NCBI GenBank assembly: GCA_028712565.1
Contig: JAQTPW010000006.1
Location: 1 to 59,693, forward strand
Length of the DNA: 59,693 nt
From: Minisyncoccota bacterium
Lineage (GTDB): Bacteria; Patescibacteriota; Minisyncoccia; Minisyncoccales; JAQTPW01
Reading direction: 5' to 3'
Made by a program: the position numbers and the translations under genes. Of the stretch, positions 19,409 through 29,035 are shown piece after piece; position 1 is the first letter of the stretch, and the number at the start of each line of letters is the position of its first letter. Under the pieces are notes generated by a model. The model was not told the DNA's origin. It made no database searches and saw nothing but the letters and a program-made list of their open reading frames with translations.

Positions 19409-19849
19409 ATGTATTTTGAAGGCTATTCAGATCAAATAGCGCTATGCCATAAAGAACGAAAGCCGACCGCAAGGAAAGACCATGTATGTTGTGAATGTTC
19501 CGGAACAATAAAAAAGGGTGAAAAATACTCGTGTGTTTTCGGAGTCTGGCAAGATTACGGTAGCAGCCGTCCTTTTGCTGAACAATTTAAAACATGTTTT
19601 AGATGCGAAGAGGACTGGGGAGAAATCTTAAAGGTTTTCGATGGAAATGGAGAGCGTGATGCCTACCGAGTTTATGGAATGCTTCGAGAAATTATTCAGG
19701 ACGCTTTTGATAAAGGATTTTTAACCGCAAAAGATCGACTTGCAAACAAATGGTTGAATATTTGGTCGGTAGAGAAGCCGGATTTGGAACAACTAGAAAG
19801 AGAGGAAGCGGTTGCGCAAATGAGAGTTCATAGTACGCCACTATTATGA
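19409..19849 (+). CDS. Hypothetical Cys-rich protein (zinc-binding-like N-terminus)
   Basis: Perfect AAGGAGG 7 nt upstream of ATG; CCEC…C…CFRC cysteines. Confidence 0.6.
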   Translation: MYFEGYSDQIALCHKERKPTARKDHVCCECSGTIKKGEKYSCVFGVWQDYGSSRPFAEQFKTCFRCEEDWGEILKVFDGNGERDAYRVYGMLREIIQDAFDKGFLTAKDRLANKWLNIWSVEKPDLEQLEREEAVAQMRVHSTPLL

Positions 19850-19865
19850 AGAGTTTTATATCATC

Positions 19866-19895
19866 GCCCTTCTGTTTTATCGGAAGGGCTTTTTG
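19866..19895 (+). terminator. Rho-independent terminator
   Basis: GCCCTTCTGTTTTATCGGAAGGGCTTTTTG. Confidence 0.8.
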
Positions 19896-19992
19896 TTCAC
19901 TCCGAATTGAGGCGAAGGATTGCCTTTATTCCAAAACGGAGTTAGTTTGAAGGTAGAGTAATTTATTAAAAGGCGTAAAACAAAATAAATCT

Positions 19993-20442
19993 ATGAAAAA
20001 GGAAAAAACAATGGGAGAATTATATCCTTATACTTCCAACGGCATTTGGGGTAAAATACTTCATTTTTTAAAAGACGGGTTTTGGTTTTTATTAATTGGT
20101 TTGGCTATTTTATATTTTAGCGATATAAAATTATTTATTTTTTATGCTTTTTTCATAATCTTATTATTGTTATTTATATTTGGCGAACATAATGAATTTA
20201 ACTACGAAATGGATAGAACTCAATTTACAGAAATAAGAGTAAAACTTAATCTTATAGCTCAAAAACTAAACATAGAAGAAAAAGAAATAATAAATTATAT
20301 TCAAGCAGAAAAAGGAAATGGAGATAATACAGAAAATTATACGAAGGAACTAGTAGCAAAATTAAGTAATTTTGGTGATGACTTAGACAGAATTAAAGAA
20401 TTCCAAAAGAAGAAAAATAATGAAAATGAAATAAACCTATGA
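19993..20442 (+). CDS. Hypothetical membrane protein with C-terminal coiled coil
   Basis: Two TM segments then a Lys/Glu-rich helical tail; overlaps next ORF by 4 nt. Confidence 0.6.
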   Translation: MKKEKTMGELYPYTSNGIWGKILHFLKDGFWFLLIGLAILYFSDIKLFIFYAFFIILLLLFIFGEHNEFNYEMDRTQFTEIRVKLNLIAQKLNIEEKEIINYIQAEKGNGDNTENYTKELVAKLSNFGDDLDRIKEFQKKKNNENEINL

Positions 20443-21083
20443 AGCCGGTATTTTTTTGGGGGGTAATATTCGTATTAGTAATCATATTGGTGCTTATTTT
20501 TATTCCTGAAAATCCCAGAATTTCTCAATTTCTACCCTACATTGCGATAATACCTCCTATGGTTTCTATTTATTGTCAGTCAGAATCTACAGAAAAAATG
20601 ATTGAAACAACATCGCGTCCTCATATATGCGTAGGTATTATATCTTTTAAGGGTGATGGTTTAAGGGATAATTTAAGTAAAAAATATACTGACCTTTATG
20701 ATAGATCGTTGTTGGATACCAGAATAATTATTAAAAATTTTTCGAATGCTCAAGCTTTTGTTTGGACAAAATTAAATTTAGAAATAAATAATAAAGAAGC
20801 AAATGAACATATAAAAATAAAAGATTATTGTTTTGGCAAGGCGACTTGGGAGCTTGACCCTAATGAACTACTCTTTCCTTATCTTTTAGAAGAATCTATT
20901 CTTGACTATAAAAATCAAAAAATAAATATTGGTATCAGTGTTTACTTTAGTCATATCCGTAAATTGCCTAAAAACCCAGATTGGATAGAATTAACAGCTT
21001 ATAGTTTCAGAGAAGAACGACAATGGATAAAAAATAATTTAGGTGTTCCGTTTTTTATTCAAGGATTATCGGTAAAAGTATAA
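20439..21083 (+). CDS. Hypothetical membrane-anchored protein (214 aa)
   Basis: N-terminal TM segments and soluble C-terminal domain; ATGA overlap with upstream ORF. Confidence 0.6.
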   Translation: MKPVFFWGVIFVLVIILVLIFIPENPRISQFLPYIAIIPPMVSIYCQSESTEKMIETTSRPHICVGIISFKGDGLRDNLSKKYTDLYDRSLLDTRIIIKNFSNAQAFVWTKLNLEINNKEANEHIKIKDYCFGKATWELDPNELLFPYLLEESILDYKNQKINIGISVYFSHIRKLPKNPDWIELTAYSFREERQWIKNNLGVPFFIQGLSVKV

Positions 21084-21140
21084 ACTTTCAAAGCGACACA
21101 TAATAAATAATTTTAAAAGAGCATAAAACTAAATAAATTT

Positions 21141-21548
21141 ATGAATGAAAAAAACAAATATAATTGGGGAGAAGAAGGAGAAAAAGAAGTAGAACAAAAT
21201 AATCAGCGTAAAAATAATAGTTATGGGAAAAAGATATTGATATTTGTAGTACTTTATTTAATTTCTAATGCGATAATTAAAAATAATTCCTTCATTAAAC
21301 CACACTCTCTTTCTGCGCCAGCGGCTTTTTTCTATGCTCTTTTTGTTAGTACAATTTCAGTAATCTTGTCGTTTGGAATTGTATATTTTGTAGTTTTAGC
21401 GATTATTGACTCAATAGGAAAAAGAGGTGGCATAGAAAGACCCGAGAATAAAAAAGTGAGATTAATTGTGAATATTATATTTGCTATACTGATTGTTGGA
21501 GGAATATATGCTATTATTATTAGCCTTTTGCATCCTCTTAATTCATAA
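21141..21548 (+). CDS. Hypothetical membrane protein (135 aa)
   Basis: Three hydrophobic segments, same direction as neighbours. Confidence 0.55.
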   Translation: MNEKNKYNWGEEGEKEVEQNNQRKNNSYGKKILIFVVLYLISNAIIKNNSFIKPHSLSAPAAFFYALFVSTISVILSFGIVYFVVLAIIDSIGKRGGIERPENKKVRLIVNIIFAILIVGGIYAIIISLLHPLNS

Positions 21549-21605
21549 ATATAAATACAAAAGAGATTGCTTAATAAATCTATTAAAGAAAAAATTAAGA
21601 AAATT

Positions 21606-21630
21606 TTAATGCAAATCAATAAAAATTGGC
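21606..21630. repeat. 25-nt direct repeat, copy 1
   Basis: TTAATGCAAATCAATAAAAATTGGC, identical to 22840-22864. Confidence 0.85.
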
Positions 21631-21901
21631 CCCAAGGAGCCAATCTTTATGGAAGGTATAATCTTTTGCCCGTCGTCGGAAAAAATATTTCCTTAGACGC
21701 GTGCTACTCGATTATTTTTCCAATTGACCTAATCATCAAGCTATATAGTTTTGATGGAAATTAAACCCGATAAATCAAGTTTTTCCATAAATTCCTTGGA
21801 ATTGTTCCTATTCTGCTAGAGATTTCTACATTATAAAAAATAAAAAAAGGCTGGTCAAGCCCCAAAATTGCAAGAATTTGTGGAAAACTATGGTTTTTTT
21901 G

Positions 21902-21931
21902 TTTACACTGAGTTTATCGAAGTGGTAAAAT
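21902..21931 (+). promoter_or_regulatory. Promoter-like TTTACA-N18-TAAAAT with CACTGAGTTTATCGAAGTG in the spacer
   Basis: Hexamers upstream of ATG 21939. Confidence 0.4.
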
Positions 21932-21938
21932 AAACCAT

Positions 21939-22361
21939 ATGAGTGAACAAAAATTTTATCCAGAACCGGTAGTCGGAATTTTAATCTTTAATCCAGAAGG
22001 TAAAATTTTTCTTATGCGTTCGCCGAAGTGGGGAGGAGATTATAGCATTTCTGGCGGCCACATAGAATTAGGCGAAACATTTGAGCAAGCAATAAAACGG
22101 GAAGCAAAAGAAGAAACCGGACTTGATGTTTTTGATATCAATTTTCTGCAGGTGCAGGAATGTATTTTCGATAAAAATTTCTATAAGAAAAAACACTTTG
22201 TCTTTTTGGATTACTTTTGCAAAACGAAAAATACAAACGCAGTTTTAGATGAAAGAGAGGGGACGGATTATGTTTGGGTTACAATTGACGAGGCCTTAAG
22301 GTTGCCTCTTGTTTTTTATACAAAAAATACTATTTTAGGATATGAGAGGAAATATAAATAA
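21939..22361 (+). CDS. NUDIX hydrolase
   Basis: Nudix box GGHIELGETFEQAIKREAKEETGL. Confidence 0.9.
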   Translation: MSEQKFYPEPVVGILIFNPEGKIFLMRSPKWGGDYSISGGHIELGETFEQAIKREAKEETGLDVFDINFLQVQECIFDKNFYKKKHFVFLDYFCKTKNTNAVLDEREGTDYVWVTIDEALRLPLVFYTKNTILGYERKYK

Positions 22362-22387
22362 ATCAACAAAAACTGGCAATTAAAAAT

Positions 22388-22825
22388 ATGGATGTAAAAT
22401 ATAAGGAAATATCAACTATTAATGAATTCATTGATGCTATTCGGCTTCGAGCGGATGTATTTATTATAGAACAAGGTTTTCAGCCCGGCTGGGAGCCCGA
22501 TGAAGATGATAAAATCTCTAAACATTTTATAGCTGTTGTTGATGATAAAATTGTTTCTACCGCAAGACTTAGAGAAACTGCAAAAAATGAAATAAAAATT
22601 GAAAGAATGGTGACGAAAAAAGAATATAGAGAAAAGGGTATTGGCACGGGATTGGTCAAATTTATGGTTGAAGAGATAAAAAAACTTAATCCTTCAAGAA
22701 TCTGGTTACAAAGCCAAGTTCAGGCGCAGAAATTTTACGAAGACGTCGGTTTTAAATCGGTTTCTAAACCATTTGATATGTGGGGCGTGCCTCATATAGA
22801 TATGGATTATGTTAAGGAATTGTAA
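22388..22825 (+). CDS. GNAT family N-acetyltransferase
   Basis: RMVTKKEYREKGIGTGLVKFMVEE acetyl-CoA binding motif. Confidence 0.88.
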   Translation: MDVKYKEISTINEFIDAIRLRADVFIIEQGFQPGWEPDEDDKISKHFIAVVDDKIVSTARLRETAKNEIKIERMVTKKEYREKGIGTGLVKFMVEEIKKLNPSRIWLQSQVQAQKFYEDVGFKSVSKPFDMWGVPHIDMDYVKEL

Positions 22826-22839
22826 ATTTTTTTAAGAAA

Positions 22840-22864
22840 TTAATGCAAATCAATAAAAATTGGC
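22840..22864. repeat. 25-nt direct repeat, copy 2
   Basis: Identical to 21606-21630. Confidence 0.85.
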
Positions 22865-22934
22865 AGGCGAATCGCGCCGTGGACGGTTTTATGGTATAAT
22901 AAACTTGTCGATTTAATTTAACTAAAATAAAATT

Positions 22935-23069
22935 ATGGCAGAAGAAAAATGTAAAAAATGCGGCATGCCGCTGACAAAACCGGAAGACAAATGCTCTTGC
23001 GAAGAATCTGTTTACTGTCATTGTTGCAAATGTACTCCTGAATGCGGTTGCGGCTGCAAAACGAAATAA
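22935..23069 (+). CDS. 44-aa Cys-rich (11 Cys) metallothionein/zinc-ribbon-like protein
   Basis: MAEEKCKKCGMPLTKPEDKCSCEESVYCHCCKCTPECGCGCKTK; ATG-TAA small ORF. Confidence 0.6.
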   Translation: MAEEKCKKCGMPLTKPEDKCSCEESVYCHCCKCTPECGCGCKTK

Positions 23070-23109
23070 AGGTTCGATTATTAAAATATAAATTTAAATA
23101 TTTAAAAAT

Positions 23110-23184
23110 ATGGCTTGGCAGAAAAAAAAGAGGTTAATGCGAAAATTAAGAAAGAAAGCAAGAGGGAAAATGAAAAAAAGATAA
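23110..23184 (+). CDS. 24-aa highly basic peptide
   Basis: MAWQKKKRLMRKLRKKARGKMKKR, ATG-TAA; K/R rich. Confidence 0.45.
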   Translation: MAWQKKKRLMRKLRKKARGKMKKR

Positions 23185-23254
23185 TTTTGCAAAAAGTCGT
23201 CCTTTGATAATTCGGGGCGATTTTTTGGCTAAAATAATTATTAAATTTAAAAAC

Positions 23255-23812
23255 ATGAAAAAAACATTCGAAAATTTGTTAAAAGCCATTGCCGGAGAAT
23301 CAATGGCAAGGAATAAATATACTTATTTTGCAGAAATTGCGATGAAAGAAGGTTTTGTTTGGATAGCAAAAGTTTTTGAAGAAACTGCTGATAATGAAAG
23401 AGCCCACGCCCAGGAAGAATTGGAAAAAATAAAAGAAACGGTTGAAATGACAAATACTTATGACATTCATCCTTTGGGAAATACTTTGCAAAATTTAAAA
23501 AATGCCGCCCAAGGAGAAAAATATGAATACAGAATGATGTATCCGGAATTTGAAAAAGTTGCCCGGCAGGAAGGCGAAAATGATATTGCAGATTTATTTC
23601 AAAAAATCAGCACCGTAGAAGAAAAACACGCTGAAAGATATGATATTTTAACTGACCGGCTGGATAAAGGAAAAATATTCCAAAGCGATACTGAAATTGA
23701 ATGGAAATGCCTAAACTGCGGTTATATCCATAAAGGAAATTCAGCTCCCGAAAAATGTCCGCTTTGCCAAAAACCGCAAGGTTATTATATGCCATTGAAA
23801 GTGGTGAGATAA
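23255..23812 (+). CDS. Rubrerythrin
   Basis: ESMARNKYTYFAEIA…ERAHAQEELE…EEKHAERY and C-terminal rubredoxin-like CLNCGYIHKGNSAPEKCPLC; start at 23255. Confidence 0.93.
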   Translation: MKKTFENLLKAIAGESMARNKYTYFAEIAMKEGFVWIAKVFEETADNERAHAQEELEKIKETVEMTNTYDIHPLGNTLQNLKNAAQGEKYEYRMMYPEFEKVARQEGENDIADLFQKISTVEEKHAERYDILTDRLDKGKIFQSDTEIEWKCLNCGYIHKGNSAPEKCPLCQKPQGYYMPLKVVR

Positions 23813-23852
23813 GTGGAAATTAATTGAAATTGATAGAAATTAATAGAAATTT
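23811..23852. repeat. Degenerate 10-nt tandem units (~4)
   Basis: AAGTGGAAAT TAATTGAAAT TGATAGAAAT TAATAGAAAT TT. Confidence 0.8.
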
Positions 23853-24539
23853 ATGGAAAGAAAGATTTTGTTTGCTTGGGATTTTCATGGCACTTTGGAA
23901 AAGGGAAATGAAAGGGCCGTCCAAGAGCTTTGCAATTTAGTGTTGAAAGATTTTGGCATAAACAGGGAATTAAGCTTAAAAGAAGTTTTAGATTGGTATG
24001 GATTGAGCTGGTTTGATTATTTTAAGAATGCTTTTCTGGCAGGAAGTCCTGAATTGTGGCAAAATATGGTAAATAAAGTTTTCAGCTATCAAAAAACGGG
24101 TTGGGAGTTAATAAAAAAATATATCAGCGCGCAGGATTTTGCCGAAGATGTATTAAAGAAAATAAAAGAGCGGGGGCACCAGAATATTATTTTAACGAAT
24201 TCAAAACAGGACCACGCCGAAAAATTTATTGAAACATTAGGCTTTGCCAAGTATTTTGATAAAATAGCCGGAGTAGATGGCTATCTTAACGCCCACAAAA
24301 ATTTAAGCACGGAAGAAAAAAAGCAAAATGCAAAAGCCGATGCATTGAAGGAATTTCTTTTAGGATCAAATTTCACAAAAATTATTATGATTGGAGATAA
24401 TGAAAGCGACATTCGAGCCGGCAAAATGGTCGGGGCCAAAACTTATCTCTTTGCCGCCCCGGGAAAAAATAAAAAAACAGAAGCAACAGGCGCCGACCAT
24501 ATAATTTTTGATTTGCGGGAAGTTTTAAAAGAACTATAG
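23853..24539 (+). CDS. HAD-like hydrolase
   Basis: FAWDFHGTLEKGN, LTNSKQDH, MIGDNESDIRAGKMVGAKT. Confidence 0.9.
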   Translation: MERKILFAWDFHGTLEKGNERAVQELCNLVLKDFGINRELSLKEVLDWYGLSWFDYFKNAFLAGSPELWQNMVNKVFSYQKTGWELIKKYISAQDFAEDVLKKIKERGHQNIILTNSKQDHAEKFIETLGFAKYFDKIAGVDGYLNAHKNLSTEEKKQNAKADALKEFLLGSNFTKIIMIGDNESDIRAGKMVGAKTYLFAAPGKNKKTEATGADHIIFDLREVLKEL

Positions 24540-24652
24540 CAAAATTCAACTTATCTACGCGGTTTGCGCCCATAAGGGCGTTTTTAATTTTATTTTAATT
24601 TGGCAAACATAGAATAAATTTGCGATATTAAAAAAGGAGGAGATGAGTTTTT

Positions 24653-24886
24653 ATGGTTAGAAACCTTGAAGAGGCAATGAATATTTACAGAGGAATGGTG
24701 CGGGACCATTTAATAGACAAAAAAAGGATATCACGTGAAAGGAATAAAGATTACTCTATTTTGGCAATTCCTTCTGCTATGATCCGCGGTATGGAAATAG
24801 TTCTTCATCTTTCTGGAAGAGAAATTGATGCTGTTTGGCGGCCCTTAGAGCAAGAGTTGGGCGTCAGGCGCCTAAAATACCGGTAA
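24653..24886 (+). CDS. Hypothetical protein (77 aa)
   Basis: Perfect AAGGAGG upstream. Confidence 0.6.
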   Translation: MVRNLEEAMNIYRGMVRDHLIDKKRISRERNKDYSILAIPSAMIRGMEIVLHLSGREIDAVWRPLEQELGVRRLKYR

Positions 24887-25007
24887 TTGCTCTTTTAAAG
24901 GGCGTTTCAGAAATTCTGGAATGCCCTTTATTTTTTCAAAAATTAATGTTTAAATAGATGGTGAAAGGTCAATATAAAATTAAAAATAATCTTAATATAA
25001 GCAAAAT

Positions 25008-25796
25008 ATGGACAATAAAATAAAAAATTATTTAGGGATTGCGATAGTTGTCGCGATCTTTGTTTTTGCGGCAGGCTATTTAAGTTATGTCGGAACTTAT
25101 TCAAAATCCATTCAGCCGTCTTCCTACCGGAGTTTCTCTGTTTCTGGCGAAGGAAAGATAACAGTTATCCCAGACATTGCCCAGTTTACATTCAGCATAA
25201 TTACAGAAGGCGGCAAAGATATAGTCTCTTTGCAAAAAGATAATACAGATAAAACAAATAAAGCGATAGATTTCTTAAAGGCGCAGGGCATTGAGGCAAA
25301 AGATATAAAAACAACGAATTATAATTTAGAGCCAAGATACAAAACCTATGACTGCAGATATTATTCTCCTCTAAGCAGCGTAAATCCCAGCCCTTGCCCG
25401 CCCGCAGAAATTGTAGGATATACAATAACGCAAACTGCTTTAGTAAAAATCAGGGATTTTGTAAAAATTGGCGATGTTCTTTCCGGAGTAGTTTCAAATG
25501 GGGCGAATTCAGTTTCTTCGCTAACCTTTACTATTGATGATCCGACAGCCATAGAGAATAACGCTAGAAATGAGGCGATTTCACAAGCCAGAACGAAAGC
25601 GGATCAAGTTGCCCAAGCTGGCGGCTTTACAGTAGGAAGATTAATTTCAATTGAAGAAGGGTATCAGCCGTATTATTACGGTTTGGGAGCTGAAAGCGCA
25701 AAATTTGATTCAGCCGCGCCAAGCGCAGCTCCAGTAATTGAGCCCGGTTCCCAAGAAGTGACAGTTAATGTAACCTTAAGATACGAAATACAGTAA
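25008..25796 (+). CDS. SIMPL (DUF541) domain protein
   Basis: SVSGEGKITVIPDIAQFTFSI…ARTKADQVAQAGGFTVGRLISIEEG. Confidence 0.9.
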   Translation: MDNKIKNYLGIAIVVAIFVFAAGYLSYVGTYSKSIQPSSYRSFSVSGEGKITVIPDIAQFTFSIITEGGKDIVSLQKDNTDKTNKAIDFLKAQGIEAKDIKTTNYNLEPRYKTYDCRYYSPLSSVNPSPCPPAEIVGYTITQTALVKIRDFVKIGDVLSGVVSNGANSVSSLTFTIDDPTAIENNARNEAISQARTKADQVAQAGGFTVGRLISIEEGYQPYYYGLGAESAKFDSAAPSAAPVIEPGSQEVTVNVTLRYEIQ

Positions 25797-26245
25797 TGGA
25801 AAAACATCCTTTAGTAAGAACAATTTATCTTTATTTATTTACAATAATTGGATTGGTTCTTGTTGTAACTGGGACCGTCCGTTTTATTGATTTGGGATTA
25901 AAAGTGTTTATTTTCAAGCAAGCCGATGCCGAACAGAGATTGCAAATTCAGTACCCTTGTTCAAATTCTCTTCCAATTTCTATGTCAAAATTGGATCCTT
26001 TAGTTAACCAGTCCAGCACTAGTACAGTTTTGACTGCCGATGAATTAGCAACTCTGAAAAGTTTTTTGGATAATTATGCAAAATGCCAGGCAGAAGCTAA
26101 AAATATAAATTATTTGACATCCCAAAGGCAAAGAGATGCCTCAACGAGTTTGGCAATGATTTTAGTGGGAGCGCCATTATATTTGTTTCACTGGAGAATT
26201 ATCAGCCGGGAAACAAAAAAGCGGGAAGAATCATCTCAAAATTAA
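25796..26245 (+). CDS. Hypothetical membrane protein (149 aa)
   Basis: Two TM segments; start overlaps previous stop. Confidence 0.65.
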   Translation: MEKHPLVRTIYLYLFTIIGLVLVVTGTVRFIDLGLKVFIFKQADAEQRLQIQYPCSNSLPISMSKLDPLVNQSSTSTVLTADELATLKSFLDNYAKCQAEAKNINYLTSQRQRDASTSLAMILVGAPLYLFHWRIISRETKKREESSQN

Positions 26246-26288
26246 ATATAATTAAAAGGTCGCAGTAAAATAAAATTAATTCAAAAAT

Positions 26289-26843
26289 ATGACAGCTTTA
26301 TACGTTATAATTGGCGTAATTGTCGTCGCATTTCTTTGGGTCATCGGCATTTTTAACGGCTTGGTAACCCTCAAAAATCGGGCGAAAGAAGCTTGGTCTG
26401 ACATAGATGTACAATTAAAAAGAAGATATGATTTAATTCCAAATTTGGTAGAAACAGTTAAGGGTTATGCCACTCATGAAAGAGAAGCCTTTGAAAATGT
26501 AACCCAGGCAAGGTCGCGCGCTATGGGGGCAGGCACCTTGAAAGAAAAAGCCGAAGCCGAAAATGCTTTATCCGGAACCTTAAAGACCTTGTTTGCCGTA
26601 GCTGAAAATTATCCCCAATTAAGAGCTTCGGAAAATTTCCAAAAACTTCAGGATGAGTTAACCGACACCGAAGACAAAATTCAGGCAGCCAGAAGATTTT
26701 ACAATGGAAATGTCAGGGATTTAAACACTAAAATAGAAATTTTCCCTTCAAATATTATTGCCTCCCTTTTTAATTTCCAGAAAATGGAATTCTTTGAGCT
26801 GGAAGAGGCAGCCCAAAAAGAGCCAGTGCAAGTTAAATTCTAA
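26289..26843 (+). CDS. lemA: LemA family protein
   Basis: [42 protein letters not shown]…[12 protein letters not shown]. Confidence 0.95.
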   Translation: MTALYVIIGVIVVAFLWVIGIFNGLVTLKNRAKEAWSDIDVQLKRRYDLIPNLVETVKGYATHEREAFENVTQARSRAMGAGTLKEKAEAENALSGTLKTLFAVAENYPQLRASENFQKLQDELTDTEDKIQAARRFYNGNVRDLNTKIEIFPSNIIASLFNFQKMEFFELEEAAQKEPVQVKF

Positions 26844-26849
26844 AAATCG

Positions 26850-27746
26850 ATGGCTACAATTTATACTTATGCCGCGTCAAATACGCAGAAAACTTTTCTG
26901 CTGATTACTGTTTTTGTGATTTTCCTTATTTTTGTAGGATGGCTTTTCAGCTATTTGCTAAATGATCCGATTTTCTTGGTAATTGCAGTAATTTTAAGTA
27001 TAATTCAGAGTTTTGCCAGTTATTGGTATTCTGACAAAATAGTTCTATCTTTGTCGCGGGCGCAGGAAATAAAACATGAAGAAAATCCGGAACTTTACCA
27101 CACCGTTGAAAATTTGTGCATTGCGTCTGGTCTTCCTTTTCCAAAAATTTATATTATTAATGAGCCCCAGCCCAATGCTTTTGCCACAGGCCGTGACAAA
27201 AACCATGCTGTAATTGCTGTAACGAAAGGCCTTTTGGAAAAATTAGATAAACCCGAATTGGAAGGAGTGATCTCCCACGAGCTTTCTCATATCGGAAACA
27301 AAGACATATTATTAAGCACGGTTGTTGTGGTTTTGGTGGGAATTATTGCCATGCTTTCCAATTTTTTCTTTAGGATAAGTTTTTTTGGCGGGAGAAGGCG
27401 AAGTTCAAAGGAAGGCGGCGGTATACTTCAAGTTTTGGGAATTATTGCCTTGATTTTAGCTCCTATTGCGGCTACTTTAATACAATTGGCAATTTCTAGG
27501 AAGCGAGAATTTTTAGCAGACGCAGACGGCGCGCTTTTAACCCGGTATCCTGAAGGACTAGCCAGTGCTTTGGAAAAAATTTCCAAAGACCAAAATCATT
27601 TGCCCTCGGCTTCTAGCTCCACTGCTCACTTGTATATTGCAAATCCTTTAAAAGGAAAGGAAAATGAAAACTGGTTTGCAAAATTATTCTCTACTCATCC
27701 GCCTATTGCAGAAAGAATAAAAATTTTGCGAGATATGTCGGTCTAG
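26850..27746 (+). CDS. htpX: M48 family zinc metalloprotease (HtpX)
   Basis: GVISHELSHIGNKD zinc motif, ISRKREFLADADGA. Confidence 0.95.
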   Translation: MATIYTYAASNTQKTFLLITVFVIFLIFVGWLFSYLLNDPIFLVIAVILSIIQSFASYWYSDKIVLSLSRAQEIKHEENPELYHTVENLCIASGLPFPKIYIINEPQPNAFATGRDKNHAVIAVTKGLLEKLDKPELEGVISHELSHIGNKDILLSTVVVVLVGIIAMLSNFFFRISFFGGRRRSSKEGGGILQVLGIIALILAPIAATLIQLAISRKREFLADADGALLTRYPEGLASALEKISKDQNHLPSASSSTAHLYIANPLKGKENENWFAKLFSTHPPIAERIKILRDMSV

Positions 27747-27753
27747 CTAAAAA

Positions 27754-28530
27754 TTGAAGCCTGCTTTTATGGGCATACTTTTTTTTATAATTATTGCAAC
27801 ATTTTTAATCAGCTTGGTTTCTTTTATAGGAGCTATTACTCTGTTTTTAAAAGAAAATCTGCTGAATAAAATCTTGCTTTTATTAGTTGCTTTTTCTGCG
27901 GGAGCTTTGATCGGGGCTGCTTTTTTAGATTTGCTTCCCGAGGCGATTAGCAAGGCAGGAAGAGGAGAAAATTACATTTTTAATATTTTTTTATTCCTAA
28001 TTGCCGGGTTTTGCATTTTTTTCATCCTTGAACAATTCATCCAGTGGCACCACCATCATTCAGTGACGCATCCGGAAATTAAATCATTTTCCTACTTAAT
28101 TTTATTTTCTGACGGCTTTCATAATTTTATAGATGGATTGGTAATAGCCGGATCTTTTATTGCCAGTTTTCCTCTGGGAATATCAACTAGTTTGGCAGTA
28201 GTATTCCATGAGATTCCCCAAGAAATTGGCGACTTTGCAGTTTTGGTTTACGGGGGTTTGGGGAAAACAAAAGCATTATTTCTGAACTTTATTTCGGGAA
28301 CCTTAGCTATTTTGGGAGGAGTTGTTGGTTTTTTAATGTTTAAAAGAATAGGAGAAAATATTTTGTTTCTATTGCCTTTTACTGCCGGCACTTTTATCTA
28401 TATTGCGGCTTCCGACCTTGTTCCGCAGATAAAAGAAGAATGGCGTTTTAAGAAATCTTTAATCCATTTTATTGTATTTTTAGCTGGAATTGCGATAATG
28501 ATTTTGATGAAAATATTTATTAAAGAATAA
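27754..28530 (+). CDS. ZIP family metal transporter
   Basis: SAGALIGAAFLDLLPEA, DGFHNFIDGLVI, HEIPQEIGDFAVL. Confidence 0.92.
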   Translation: MKPAFMGILFFIIIATFLISLVSFIGAITLFLKENLLNKILLLLVAFSAGALIGAAFLDLLPEAISKAGRGENYIFNIFLFLIAGFCIFFILEQFIQWHHHHSVTHPEIKSFSYLILFSDGFHNFIDGLVIAGSFIASFPLGISTSLAVVFHEIPQEIGDFAVLVYGGLGKTKALFLNFISGTLAILGGVVGFLMFKRIGENILFLLPFTAGTFIYIAASDLVPQIKEEWRFKKSLIHFIVFLAGIAIMILMKIFIKE

Positions 28531-28535
28531 ACAAT

Positions 28536-28715
28536 ATGCCAAAATACAAAGTAAATAAAGAAAAATGCATAGGGTGTGGAGTTTGCGCAGCTACTTGCGA
28601 TGGAGCTACAGAATTGGGCGAAGACGGCAAGGCAAAGGTTGTGAATCAGGAAAAGATGGAAAAATCCGGAGGAGAAACGGTTTGCCCTTACGAAGCAATT
28701 GAAAAAACAGAGTAA
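28536..28715 (+). CDS. Small [4Fe-4S] ferredoxin
   Basis: CIGCGVCAATC…VCPYEAI; 59 aa, missed by the ORF-track cutoff. Confidence 0.85.
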   Translation: MPKYKVNKEKCIGCGVCAATCDGATELGEDGKAKVVNQEKMEKSGGETVCPYEAIEKTE

Positions 28716-28720
28716 AAAAT

Positions 28721-29035
28721 ATGGAATTAACAGACGAAAATTTTGAAAAAGAATTAAAAGCCGCAGAAAAGCCGATTTTGGTTGATTTTTTTGCAACTTG
28801 GTGCGGGCCTTGCAGTATTTTATCTCCAATTTTAGAAAAAGTTGCTAAAGATTTTTCAGATAAGATTATTTTTGCAAAAGTAAATGTTGATGTTTCTCCG
28901 ATTTCTTCTCAAAAATACAATATCTCCCAAATACCGACTGTAATTTTATTCAAAGAGGGGAGGGCTGTTGCCAGTTTTATCGGAGCGATGCCGGAAGAAG
29001 AGGTGAAAAAATGGCTGGAGGATGCGCTCGGGTAA
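28721..29035 (+). CDS. trxA: Thioredoxin
   Basis: VDFFATWCGPCSILSPILEK. Confidence 0.95.
   Translation: MELTDENFEKELKAAEKPILVDFFATWCGPCSILSPILEKVAKDFSDKIIFAKVNVDVSPISSQKYNISQIPTVILFKEGRAVASFIGAMPEEEVKKWLEDALG

Noticed and set aside
21567-21764. ORF 21567-21764 (65 aa)
   Set aside because: Contains the 25-nt direct repeat and a hairpin; no RBS or protein-like conservation visible. Treated as non-coding.
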